Shown piece by piece: positions 1 through 6,471 of a stretch of 16,937 nt of DNA. Position 1 is the first letter of the stretch. Every line of letters starts with the position of its first letter. The translations under genes and the position numbers were made by a program. The stretch is from Desulfobulbaceae bacterium UBA2262 (lineage in GTDB: Bacteria > Desulfobacterota > Desulfobulbia > Desulfobulbales > Desulfurivibrionaceae): contig DDXK01000016.1 in the NCBI GenBank assembly GCA_002347185.1, positions 480-17,416 of the forward strand, in the 5' to 3' direction. Under the pieces are notes generated by a model. That model was not told the origin of the DNA, ran no database searches, and saw only the letters and a program-made list of their open reading frames with translations.

Positions 1-23
1 CTATCCAACTGAGCTAACCGCCC
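1..23 (-). tRNA. tRNA gene, 5' end only (cut by window edge)
   Basis: Read on the minus strand, these bases give a 7-nt acceptor arm (GGGCGGT), then T8-A9, the D-stem start GCTC and a D-loop AGTTGGATAG. This is the standard first third of a tRNA. The anticodon lies outside the window, so the amino acid cannot be assigned. A promoter-like pair sits just upstream on the same strand. The gene is divergent from coaE. Confidence 0.85.
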
Positions 24-34
24 GTGAACGATAA

Positions 35-63
35 CTTTTACACGAACGGCCTCGACAACTCAA
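35..63 (-). promoter_or_regulatory. Possible sigma-70 promoter of the tRNA gene
   Basis: On the minus strand a -35-like TTGAGT (58-63) and a -10-like TAAAAG (35-40) are separated by exactly 17 bases. Each matches its consensus at 4 of 6 positions. The -10 ends 11 bases before the first tRNA base, a normal distance for a stable-RNA promoter. The call rests on pattern only. Confidence 0.35.
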
Positions 64-111
64 GGGAAAAATCTGTTCATTCGGGTGGCGCTTTGCTACT
101 ATGCGGGCATT

Positions 112-708
112 ATGAAGATCATTGGACTAACCGGCGGCATCGCCACCGGCAAGAGTACGGTAGCCAGCCTGCTGGCAGAGTTGGGGGCGGTGGTAATCGA
201 CGCCGACCAACTGGCCCGCGACGCTGTGGCTCCGGGCACCCCTGCGCTGGGCCGGATCAGCGATCTGTTTGGCCAGGTGGTGCTGAACGCGGATGGCTCC
301 TTGAATCGTCAGACCATGCGTGAGCTGGTCTTCAACGATGCGGGTAAGCGTCAGCAACTGGAAGCGATCCTGCATCCTGCCATTAAGGATCTGGCTTTGG
401 AGCGACTGGCTCAGGCCCGCCAGGCTGGTGCAGCGGTGGCGGTCTACATGGCGCCGCTCTTGATTGAGGTTAACGCCACAGACCGGGTTGATGAAATCTG
501 GGTGGTGACGGTGCGGCCCGAGATTCAGCTGGAGCGGCTGACGGCTCGTGACAACTGTAGCCGGGAAGCGGCCCGGCGGATCATTGCCGCCCAGATGCCG
601 CTGGCGGAAAAGGAACAGTTTGGTGTGGTAGTGATCGATAACAGTGAGAATCTGGATATGACCCGTCAGCAGGTGGTTACGGCATGGCAGCAGAGGATAG
701 CAGTATGA
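112..708 (+). CDS. coaE: Dephospho-CoA kinase
   Basis: This 198-residue cytoplasmic enzyme phosphorylates the 3'-OH of the ribose of dephospho-CoA using ATP, the last step of coenzyme A synthesis. The P-loop is at residues 5-16 (GLTGGIATGKST), right at the N-terminus as in all CoaE proteins. The following DADQLAR segment matches the family's substrate-side motif, and the length is typical (about 200). The ATG at 112 is chosen over the in-frame ATG at 85 because MKIIGLTGG is the usual family start and the extra nine residues have no family counterpart; no strong Shine-Dalgarno is visible for either. The stop overlaps the next gene's ATG as ATGA, so the two are probably translationally coupled. 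Confidence 0.93.
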   Translation: MKIIGLTGGIATGKSTVASLLAELGAVVIDADQLARDAVAPGTPALGRISDLFGQVVLNADGSLNRQTMRELVFNDAGKRQQLEAILHPAIKDLALERLAQARQAGAAVAVYMAPLLIEVNATDRVDEIWVVTVRPEIQLERLTARDNCSREAARRIIAAQMPLAEKEQFGVVVIDNSENLDMTRQQVVTAWQQRIAV

Positions 709-1886
709 GTGGTGAACAGCAGATCATCCGGCGCAAGGGGGCAGCCAGCGTGGCGGCAGCCCAATCGCTTGCCCTGTTTGCCACGGTGCCGCTGGGCGCC
801 GAGCAGCTGACCGCTACAGAGCTGGAAGCTCTGGGAGCGTCTACAGTGCATGCAGTGCGGGGCGGAGTAAGCTTTGGCGGTGACCGGCGCATCCTGTACC
901 GCAGTCTGTTGCGACTGCGGACCGCCAGCCGTGTGCTGCTACAGCTGGGCCAGTTCCCCTGTGGCTCACCTCAGGAGCTGTATGACGGCATGCGGGCGCT
1001 ACCCTGGGGTGAACTGTTGACTCCGGCCATGACCCTGGCGGTGGATTGTACCCTGCGGGACTCAGCCATCACCCATTCGCATTTTGCTGCATTGAAGGCC
1101 AAGGACGCTATTGTGGATCTGCTGCGGGACCAGACCGCCCAGCGTCCCAATATCGACACCAAATCGCCCGACCTGCGGGTTAATCTGCACATTGCCAAGA
1201 ACCTGGCCACGGTCTCGCTGGATGCCAGCGGTGCGCCGCTGGACCGGCGGGGCTGGCGGCTGGACCGCAACGATGCTCCGTTGCGGGAGACCCTGGCCGC
1301 AGCGATTATGCTGCATACCGGTTGGGATGGGACCATCCCGTTACTGGACCCGATGTGTGGATCCGGCACCCTGTTGCTGGAAGGGGCGTCGATTGCTTTG
1401 GGACAGCCGGCCGGGGCCGGGCGGGAGTTCGGCCTGATGCGCTGGCGCGACTTTGATCGTCGCCTGTGGGAGCGGATACTGCAGGAAGAACAGACGAGAG
1501 CGGCCAGTAGCCTGTCGGTGCCGGTGCTGGGATTCGATCAGGATCCCAAGGCGATTATCACCTGCCGCGAGAATGCCCGCCGGGCCGGTCTGGCCTATGC
1601 CGTCTCCTTTGACCGCCGCCGCTTCGAGGATACCGAACCGTGCGGTCATCAGGGGGTGCTGGTGATGAACCCGCCCTACGGGGTGCGGATGGGGGACCGG
1701 GCAGGACTTGAACCGCTCTACCGCAAGATCGGAGAGGTCTTTAAACGGCGCTTCACCGGCTGGACCGCCTACCTGTTGGCAGGTGATCTGGAACTTGCCA
1801 AGCTGGTGGGATTGAAGCCGGCCCGGCGTTTTGTGCTGTTTAACGGACCGCTGGAGTGCCGGTTGTTGAAATACGAACTATACTGA
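705..1886 (+). CDS. THUMP-domain class I SAM-dependent RNA methyltransferase (RlmL/YpsC-like)
   Basis: A 393-residue protein likely to methylate a guanine N2 of 23S rRNA, as RlmL does at G2445; the exact target is inferred from family only. An N-terminal ferredoxin-like/THUMP region covers about residues 20-160 and leads into RGWRLDRNDAPLRE, the family's linker motif. The Rossmann methyltransferase domain follows, with SAM-binding motif I at about 214-227 (LDPMCGSGTLLLEG) and catalytic motif IV NPPYG at 322-326. The C-terminal RlmK domain found in enterobacteria is absent, as in most non-gamma-proteobacteria. The ATG at 705 overlaps the coaE stop by 4 bases; an in-frame ATG at 684 lies inside coaE and is less likely. 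The gene converges on the next one, and their 3' ends overlap by 9 bases. Confidence 0.85.
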   Translation: MSGEQQIIRRKGAASVAAAQSLALFATVPLGAEQLTATELEALGASTVHAVRGGVSFGGDRRILYRSLLRLRTASRVLLQLGQFPCGSPQELYDGMRALPWGELLTPAMTLAVDCTLRDSAITHSHFAALKAKDAIVDLLRDQTAQRPNIDTKSPDLRVNLHIAKNLATVSLDASGAPLDRRGWRLDRNDAPLRETLAAAIMLHTGWDGTIPLLDPMCGSGTLLLEGASIALGQPAGAGREFGLMRWRDFDRRLWERILQEEQTRAASSLSVPVLGFDQDPKAIITCRENARRAGLAYAVSFDRRRFEDTEPCGHQGVLVMNPPYGVRMGDRAGLEPLYRKIGEVFKRRFTGWTAYLLAGDLELAKLVGLKPARRFVLFNGPLECRLLKYELY

Positions 1887-3215
1887 TTCCTCGTCGATGC
1901 CATAACGTTTCATCTTGCGCCAGAGGGTTGTTTTATTGATCCCCAGCAGGCGGGCTGCCTCCAGTTTACGGCCATTGCAGCTCTTCAGCACCCGCAGGAT
2001 ATGTTCCTGTTCCGCCTCATCAATCCGTAGCGATTCCCCTTCATCCGTACCGGCAGGTTCATTCTGGCAGCCGATCAACAGACTTTCAGGAGTTAGCTCA
2101 GACCCGGTTTCCAGGATCATGGCCCGCTCGATGATGTTCTCCAGCTCCCGTACATTGCCGGGATAATGGTAGCCGGCCAACAGCTGTCTGCCCTGGGTGC
2201 TGATTGTTCGTATCTGTGGATTGATCGAGCGATATCGTTCCAGAAAATGGCTGGCCAGCAGCATGACATCCTCTGGTCGATCCCGTAGCGGCGGGATGGT
2301 CAAGGTCACCACGCCCAGGCGGTAGTAGAGGTCGGGCCGGAAACGGCCAAGGTGTGCCTCGGCCTCCAGGTCCTGGTTGGTGGCGGCGATGATCCGGCTG
2401 TCCACCGGGATCGAGATGCCGCCACCGACCCGTTGGACGGTGCGCTCCTGCAGCACCCGCAGCAGTTTCACCTGGAGCATGGGGCTCATCTCCGAAATCT
2501 CGTCCAGGAAGACGGTGCCGCCGTTGGCCAGCTCGAAACGCCCCATTCGGGTGCGGATCGCATGGGTGAAAGCCCCTTTCTCATGGCCGAAGAGTTCGCT
2601 TTCCAGAAGCTCGCCCGGAATGGCCCCGCAGTTGACGGGCACGAACGGCCCATCCTTCCGCACCCCCTCCACATGGAGAGCCTGGGCGATGAGTTCCTTG
2701 CCGGTGCCCGACTCCCCCCGCACCAGGACCGTGGTGTCGGCATCGCAAACCTTTTTGATCAGGGAAAAAACCTGCTGCATCTTCACGCTTTTCCCGACAA
2801 TGGCGGCGCAACCACGCCCCCCTTCCCGCGCGGGGACCAAGGGAGCGACCTCTCCCAGCACCCCCGCCTTGTCGAGGGCCGCCGCGAGGCGATCCGCAGC
2901 GAGCGGCGGCTCGAGATAATCAGAGGCGCCGGCCTGCAGGGCGAAAACCGCATCGTGCACGGAGGGCGTACCCGCCAGGACGATCACCGGCAGGGATGGA
3001 ATCCCTTCCCGCAGCTCGGCGAGCAGACCGCTGTATGGACGGGGCGAGGGTACGGCCAGAAGCAGCGCCTGGCACTGGTGCAAGGCAAGCCAGCGCCGGG
3101 CCTCGGTTTCGGAACGGACAACGACGGCGGCCACGTTTTTTTTCTCGAGAAGACGCAGAAGCTCGGCAGCGCCGCCAGGAGGGTCGTCAAGAAGAAGAAT
3201 GGGATTGGGCATCAT
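1878..3215 (-). CDS. Sigma-54-dependent transcriptional activator with a degenerate receiver domain
   Basis: A 445-residue bacterial enhancer-binding protein that would remodel sigma-54 RNA polymerase at unknown promoters. Residues 1-115 have a receiver-like fold, but the usual phospho-acceptor Asp is Ala54, the switch Thr/Ser is Ala81 and the conserved Lys is Glu102; only the acidic pair D10-D11 remains. The AAA+ domain (about 138-370) has Walker A GESGTGKE at 167-174, a sigma-54 contact loop GAFTHA at 214-219 (usually GAFTGA), Walker B FLDE and an intact arginine-finger region. A Fis-type helix-turn-helix lies at about 400-440 (EAARLLGINKTTLWRKMKRYGI). No partner histidine kinase is next to it. 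Codon use differs between its N-terminal and C-terminal halves, so the gene may be a recombinant or an assembly join. The targets cannot be told from this sequence. Confidence 0.88.
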   Translation of the reverse strand: MMPNPILLLDDPPGGAAELLRLLEKKNVAAVVVRSETEARRWLALHQCQALLLAVPSPRPYSGLLAELREGIPSLPVIVLAGTPSVHDAVFALQAGASDYLEPPLAADRLAAALDKAGVLGEVAPLVPAREGGRGCAAIVGKSVKMQQVFSLIKKVCDADTTVLVRGESGTGKELIAQALHVEGVRKDGPFVPVNCGAIPGELLESELFGHEKGAFTHAIRTRMGRFELANGGTVFLDEISEMSPMLQVKLLRVLQERTVQRVGGGISIPVDSRIIAATNQDLEAEAHLGRFRPDLYYRLGVVTLTIPPLRDRPEDVMLLASHFLERYRSINPQIRTISTQGRQLLAGYHYPGNVRELENIIERAMILETGSELTPESLLIGCQNEPAGTDEGESLRIDEAEQEHILRVLKSCNGRKLEAARLLGINKTTLWRKMKRYGIDEESV

Positions 3216-3269
3216 GGCGCCGTCGCAATTTTCTGTTTTATTTTAATGAATTTCGCACGTTATGTTCTT

Positions 3270-3279
3270 TTGTATACAA
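3270..3279. promoter_or_regulatory. Perfect palindrome TTGTATACAA, candidate operator
   Basis: A perfect 10-base palindrome in the AT-rich spacer between the divergent sigma-54 activator and ftsE. It lies 36 bases upstream of a strong -10 box and 55 bases from the activator's start codon, so a bound dimer could affect either gene. The spacer is AT-rich and palindromes arise there by chance, so function is a guess. Confidence 0.25.
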
Positions 3280-3293
3280 TATTCACAAAAAAA

Positions 3294-3321
3294 GTGTCAA
3301 TTTTTTTTCACATGCTATAAT
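3294..3321 (+). promoter_or_regulatory. Extended -10 promoter for the ftsE-ftsX operon
   Basis: A perfect consensus -10 TATAAT (3316-3321) is preceded by TGC, making the extended -10 form TGnTATAAT. A -35-like GTGTCA (3294-3299) lies 16 bases before it and matches TTGACA at 4 of 6 positions. Transcription would start near 3328, leaving a leader of about 84 bases before the ftsE ATG at 3412. This placement also argues against translation starting at upstream ATGs around 3262. Confidence 0.6.
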
Positions 3322-3411
3322 TTATCTTTAATTATTAGAATGTTATATATTATTGTTGATGGTCGCGCAGCTTGCGGCATTTTTTCTCCCATGCAACCCA
3401 AAGGCCGGCAC

Positions 3412-4152
3412 ATGGAGCAGGACGCAAGGCAAGAGAGCCCCCTCATCGAGCTGATCAAGGTCACCAAGGTCTACCCACCGGACATCGTGGCCCTGGAAGA
3501 GGTCTCCCTGCAGGTTTACAAAGGAGAGATCCTCTTTCTCACCGGCAGAAGCGGCGCCGGCAAATCAACCCTGCTCAAGCTCATCTGCTGCCTGGAGGCG
3601 CCGACCAAGGGAGTGATCGAGGTCAGCGGCCGCGATCTTGCCAAAATCAAGCCGCCCGGCATCCAGCGCATGCGTCAAAAAATCGGCGTTGCCTACCAGG
3701 ACTTCAAAATCCTGGAGAAACAGACCGTGGCCGAAAATATCGCCATGGCCATGGAAGTGACCTATGCCAGCAAAAGGGCGATCAGGGAACGCATCGCCGA
3801 GCTGCTCGTCATGCTCAACCTCAGCGACAAGCACGACAAGCTGGCCGGCGAACTTTCCCGCGGAGAACAGCAGCGCGTCGCCCTGGCCCGAGCCGCGGCC
3901 AACAGGCCGACGCTGCTTTTGGCCGACGAGCCCACCGGCAATCTCGACCAGGCCACCACCGAGCTGGTGATCAGGCTGCTCAAGGGACTCAACGAAGAAA
4001 GCGGCACCACCATCGTCGTCGCCACCCATGACGAATCCATATACATGGAAACCGACCATCGGGTCATGGATCTCTGCGACGGCAGGATTTCCGTGCATGC
4101 CAGCCGCAGCAAACCCCGGCAGATAGAACTCTTCGAGGCCCTGCCGGCCTGA
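3412..4152 (+). CDS. ftsE: Cell division ATP-binding protein FtsE
   Basis: A 246-residue ABC-type ATPase that pairs with FtsX at the inner membrane and division ring and uses ATP binding to switch on cell-wall hydrolysis through a periplasmic partner. Visible motifs are Walker A GRSGAGKST (45-53), Q-loop YQDF (typical of FtsE), signature LSRGEQQ (148-154), Walker B LLLADE (168-173) and H-loop ATHDE (204-208). The ATG at 3412 is preferred because the protein then starts near the family's usual N-terminus and AAGG lies 7 bases upstream; the in-frame ATG at 3391 is possible. The frame is open back to 3262, but that includes the promoter. The gene is first in an operon with ftsX and an EnvC-like gene. 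The roughly 20-residue C-terminal tail is slightly longer than usual. Confidence 0.95.
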   Translation: MEQDARQESPLIELIKVTKVYPPDIVALEEVSLQVYKGEILFLTGRSGAGKSTLLKLICCLEAPTKGVIEVSGRDLAKIKPPGIQRMRQKIGVAYQDFKILEKQTVAENIAMAMEVTYASKRAIRERIAELLVMLNLSDKHDKLAGELSRGEQQRVALARAAANRPTLLLADEPTGNLDQATTELVIRLLKGLNEESGTTIVVATHDESIYMETDHRVMDLCDGRISVHASRSKPRQIELFEALPA

Positions 4153-4194
4153 TTTTTTTTTGGGCGGCAACGCCGCTTCAAGGAGTAGTCGACA

Positions 4195-5082
4195 ATGGAG
4201 TATCTGGCCTACCTGCTCAGACAAACCGGCAGAAATATCCGCCAGACCTGGGGTACCCAGGTCATGACCCTCCTCACCGTGACTCTTTCCGTCCTGATCT
4301 TCTCCTTCTTCTTCCTGGTCTACACCAATCTTCTCAAGGCCAGCGAGCGCTTCGGCGATGAGCTTCGCCTCGTCGTCTATCTTGACAAAGAGATCGAGCC
4401 ACAGCAGCAGCCCCAGGTCGAAAAAAAAATCCGTTCCTTCAGCGAGGTGGAGAAAGTCACCTTTCTGAGCCGGGCCGACGCCTTTGCCCGCCTCCAGGCC
4501 CAACTCGGCGAGGAACAGGATGTTCTGGCCGACCTCGGCCCCGATTTTCTGCCACCCTCCATCGAGGTCTACCCGGCAAAAACCCTGCGCGGCCTCACCC
4601 AGATCAACCAGTTTTCCGAATATCTCCAGGCCCTGCCCGGCGTGGCCAAGGTACAATATGGCCGGGAATGGCTTGAACGTTTCGGTTCCTTCACCAAACT
4701 CATCCGGGTCATTGTCTTTCTGAGCGGCGGCCTTCTCATCATCAGCATGACCTTCATCGTCTCCTACACCATTCGCCTCACCGTGGTTTCCCGGCACAGC
4801 GAAATGGAAATCCTCAGATTGCTCGGGGCGACCAGCGCCTACCTCCGGCTGCCCCTGCTCCTCGAGGGCGTACTGCAGGGCTTTTGCGGCTCCGCCCTGG
4901 GCCTCTTCTCCCTCTTTCTCCTCTATCGCTGGATATGCGACCACTTTACGGCCCCAGGCGTTCTGCGTCTCTTTGAGTTCACCTTCTTTTCGCCAGAGGC
5001 GATTGCCTTGATCCTCCTGAGCAGCATCCTCCTCTGCTCCTGCGGCAGCCTGGTCTCCATCCGCAGATTCATGCGCATCTGA
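4195..5082 (+). CDS. ftsX: Cell division protein FtsX
   Basis: A 295-residue inner-membrane partner of FtsE. It carries the ATPase signal across the membrane to a cell-wall hydrolase activator. The topology fits the family: a cytoplasmic N-terminus, TM1 at about 23-46, a periplasmic domain at about 47-167, then TM2 at about 168-192, TM3 at about 216-243 and TM4 at about 266-290, ending in a short basic tail (RRFMRI). The segment SRHSEMEILRLLGAT after TM2 is the conserved cytoplasmic loop thought to touch FtsE. AGGAG at 4181-4185 is 9 bases before the ATG. The 42-base gap after ftsE and the short gap before the next gene indicate one transcript. Confidence 0.93.
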   Translation: MEYLAYLLRQTGRNIRQTWGTQVMTLLTVTLSVLIFSFFFLVYTNLLKASERFGDELRLVVYLDKEIEPQQQPQVEKKIRSFSEVEKVTFLSRADAFARLQAQLGEEQDVLADLGPDFLPPSIEVYPAKTLRGLTQINQFSEYLQALPGVAKVQYGREWLERFGSFTKLIRVIVFLSGGLLIISMTFIVSYTIRLTVVSRHSEMEILRLLGATSAYLRLPLLLEGVLQGFCGSALGLFSLFLLYRWICDHFTAPGVLRLFEFTFFSPEAIALILLSSILLCSCGSLVSIRRFMRI

Positions 5083-5096
5083 GCCATGAGCAGACG

Positions 5097-6353
5097 ATGA
5101 TGACCTTTCGCCTCCCCTTGCTCATTCTTGGCCTTGCCCTCCTGCTGGGGGCGGGACAGGCGCCCTGCCTGGCCGCGGACAAGGAAAATCCAGACTTCCG
5201 CCTCCTTGAGCAGCAGAAAAAGATCCACCGCCTCCAGAAAGGCATAGAAGGCCAAAAAAGCAGGGTAAAACTGACCAGGGAAAAGGAAAACAGCCTGACC
5301 ACCGAGCTCGATCGGCTCAACCAACGCATCCATGGCGAGGGAGAAAGGCTTGGTAAACTCAAGGACGACCTTGCCGGCCACGACGCCCTGCTCCTTGCCA
5401 AGCAGGCGGAAATAGACCAGGCCAACCGGCTGAAAGAGCGGGCGAAAAACCACATCCAGAGCCGCCTCGCGGCCATCTATCGCATGGGGACGGTCGGGGC
5501 CCTGAATGTCTTTTTTTCCAGCAACAGCCTGCCTGACCTGCTTGCCACCCACGAATACCTCGAATCCCTGGTCCGACACGACGAGCAGGTGGTCGCCGAG
5601 TACAGGCAAAACCTGCAGAAGCTCGAAGAGGCGCAACTCGCCCTGCGGGAAGGGAAAGAGGCCCTTGTCAAAACCATTACCCAGGTCAAAACCCAGGAAG
5701 AGGAGCTCGCCGCCTCCCGCCAGGAACGGATGGCTCTGCTCAACAAGGTGCGGACCGAAAAAAAGCTCTACCAGATGGCCCTGGAGGAACTTGAAGAGGC
5801 CGCTGACAAGCTCTCCGGCACCATGGCCGAGCTGAAGGCCGGCGCCGACAGGGAACGCGAGAAGGAAGCCAGCCAGCCCAGCGAGAAAAAACGGCGCCCG
5901 GAAACCCAGGGCTTTGCCAGACAGAAGGGCAAGCTCCCCCCGCCGGCAGCCGGAACAGTGACCACCTTTTTCGGAAAAAATGCCCGCGGAAAATTCGGCT
6001 TGGCCACCTCCTCCAACGGCATCGACATCAAGACGAATCCGGGTGCGGAAATTACAGCCATCTACGACGGCACCGTCGTCTATGCCGGCTTTTTGCGCGG
6101 CTACGGCAATCTGCTGATCATCGACCACGGCGACCAGTACTACAGCCTTGTTTCCCGGGCGGCCAGGTTCGATAAGCAGGAAGGCGAGCCGGTGGTCAAG
6201 GGCGAGGCCATCGGCATCATGAGTGACCAGGAAGGGTTGCTGGGCGAGGGGCTGCACTTCGAGATCCGCCGGGGCACCGCGCCGGAAAACCCTCTGGCCT
6301 GGGTGAACAACGCCCCGCTCGTCATCAGGGCGACCAGAGGCGCAACAAACTGA
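5097..6353 (+). CDS. envC: EnvC-like murein hydrolase activator (inactive LytM/M23 domain)
   Basis: A 418-residue secreted protein. Residues 1-27 form a signal peptide (hydrophobic LLILGLALLLGA, Ala-rich cleavage site). Residues about 33-270 are a long charged coiled coil, and a LytM/M23 domain covers about 285-410. Active M23 zinc peptidases carry HxGxD and HxH; here the first His is Ser306 (Asp310 stays) and the HxH motif is G-L-H (385-387). The domain should therefore not bind catalytic zinc. This is the EnvC pattern, in which an inactive LytM domain activates amidases and the coiled coil docks on FtsX. Its position 14 bases after ftsX supports that role. A start at 5100 is equally possible. 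No strong Shine-Dalgarno is seen, so coupling to ftsX translation is likely. No amidase gene is in the window. Confidence 0.85.
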   Translation: MMTFRLPLLILGLALLLGAGQAPCLAADKENPDFRLLEQQKKIHRLQKGIEGQKSRVKLTREKENSLTTELDRLNQRIHGEGERLGKLKDDLAGHDALLLAKQAEIDQANRLKERAKNHIQSRLAAIYRMGTVGALNVFFSSNSLPDLLATHEYLESLVRHDEQVVAEYRQNLQKLEEAQLALREGKEALVKTITQVKTQEEELAASRQERMALLNKVRTEKKLYQMALEELEEAADKLSGTMAELKAGADREREKEASQPSEKKRRPETQGFARQKGKLPPPAAGTVTTFFGKNARGKFGLATSSNGIDIKTNPGAEITAIYDGTVVYAGFLRGYGNLLIIDHGDQYYSLVSRAARFDKQEGEPVVKGEAIGIMSDQEGLLGEGLHFEIRRGTAPENPLAWVNNAPLVIRATRGATN

Positions 6354-6380
6354 TTTTCCTTTATTATTAAAGATAAACCA

Positions 6381-6409
6381 TTGTCTCCCGGCACGAGACA
6401 TGATAGGAT
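6381..6409 (+). promoter_or_regulatory. Possible promoter and inverted repeat upstream of ctpA
   Basis: TTGTCT (6381-6386) and TAGGAT (6404-6409) are separated by 17 bases; each matches the sigma-70 consensus at 4 of 6 positions. The spacer includes most of an inverted repeat, TGTCTC (6382-6387) and GAGACA (6395-6400), with a 7-base loop. This could be an operator overlapping the promoter or a weak hairpin after envC. It lies about 63 bases before the ctpA start. Confidence 0.35.
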
Positions 6410-6471
6410 ATTATCCTTGCCTGTTTCGGAGACCCGGCATCTCCCGACGTTATCCCATTGAAGGAATTCGT

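Noticed and set aside
24..323. Plus-strand open frame of 99 codons at the left edge
   Set aside because: It starts beside the tRNA and runs out of frame through coaE; the translation is Arg/Gly-rich noise.
2352..3320. Plus-strand open frame (322 codons) opposite the sigma-54 activator
   Set aside because: It overlaps the AAA+ domain in antisense and extends into the AT-rich promoter spacer; no family resemblance.
3262..3411. N-terminal extension of FtsE
   Set aside because: These 50 codons cross the promoter -10 box, are Phe/Ile-rich and have no FtsE counterpart; the start at 3412 fits the family.
3216..3411. Sigma-54 (-24/-12) promoter in front of ftsE
   Set aside because: I looked for a TGGCAC-N5-TTGC-like element because a sigma-54 activator is the neighbour, but found none; the sigma-70 type extended -10 is much clearer.
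3565..4944. Long minus-strand open frame (459 codons) opposite ftsE-ftsX
   Set aside because: It is antisense to two genes with complete family motifs. Its translation is low-complexity (Gly/Glu/Leu-rich), spans the ftsE-ftsX gap, and has no recognisable domain. GC-rich codon third positions commonly leave such frames open.
4923..6401. Minus-strand open frame (492 codons) opposite ftsX and envC
   Set aside because: It overlaps genes with clear signal peptide, coiled coil and LytM features; the product is compositionally biased with no motif.
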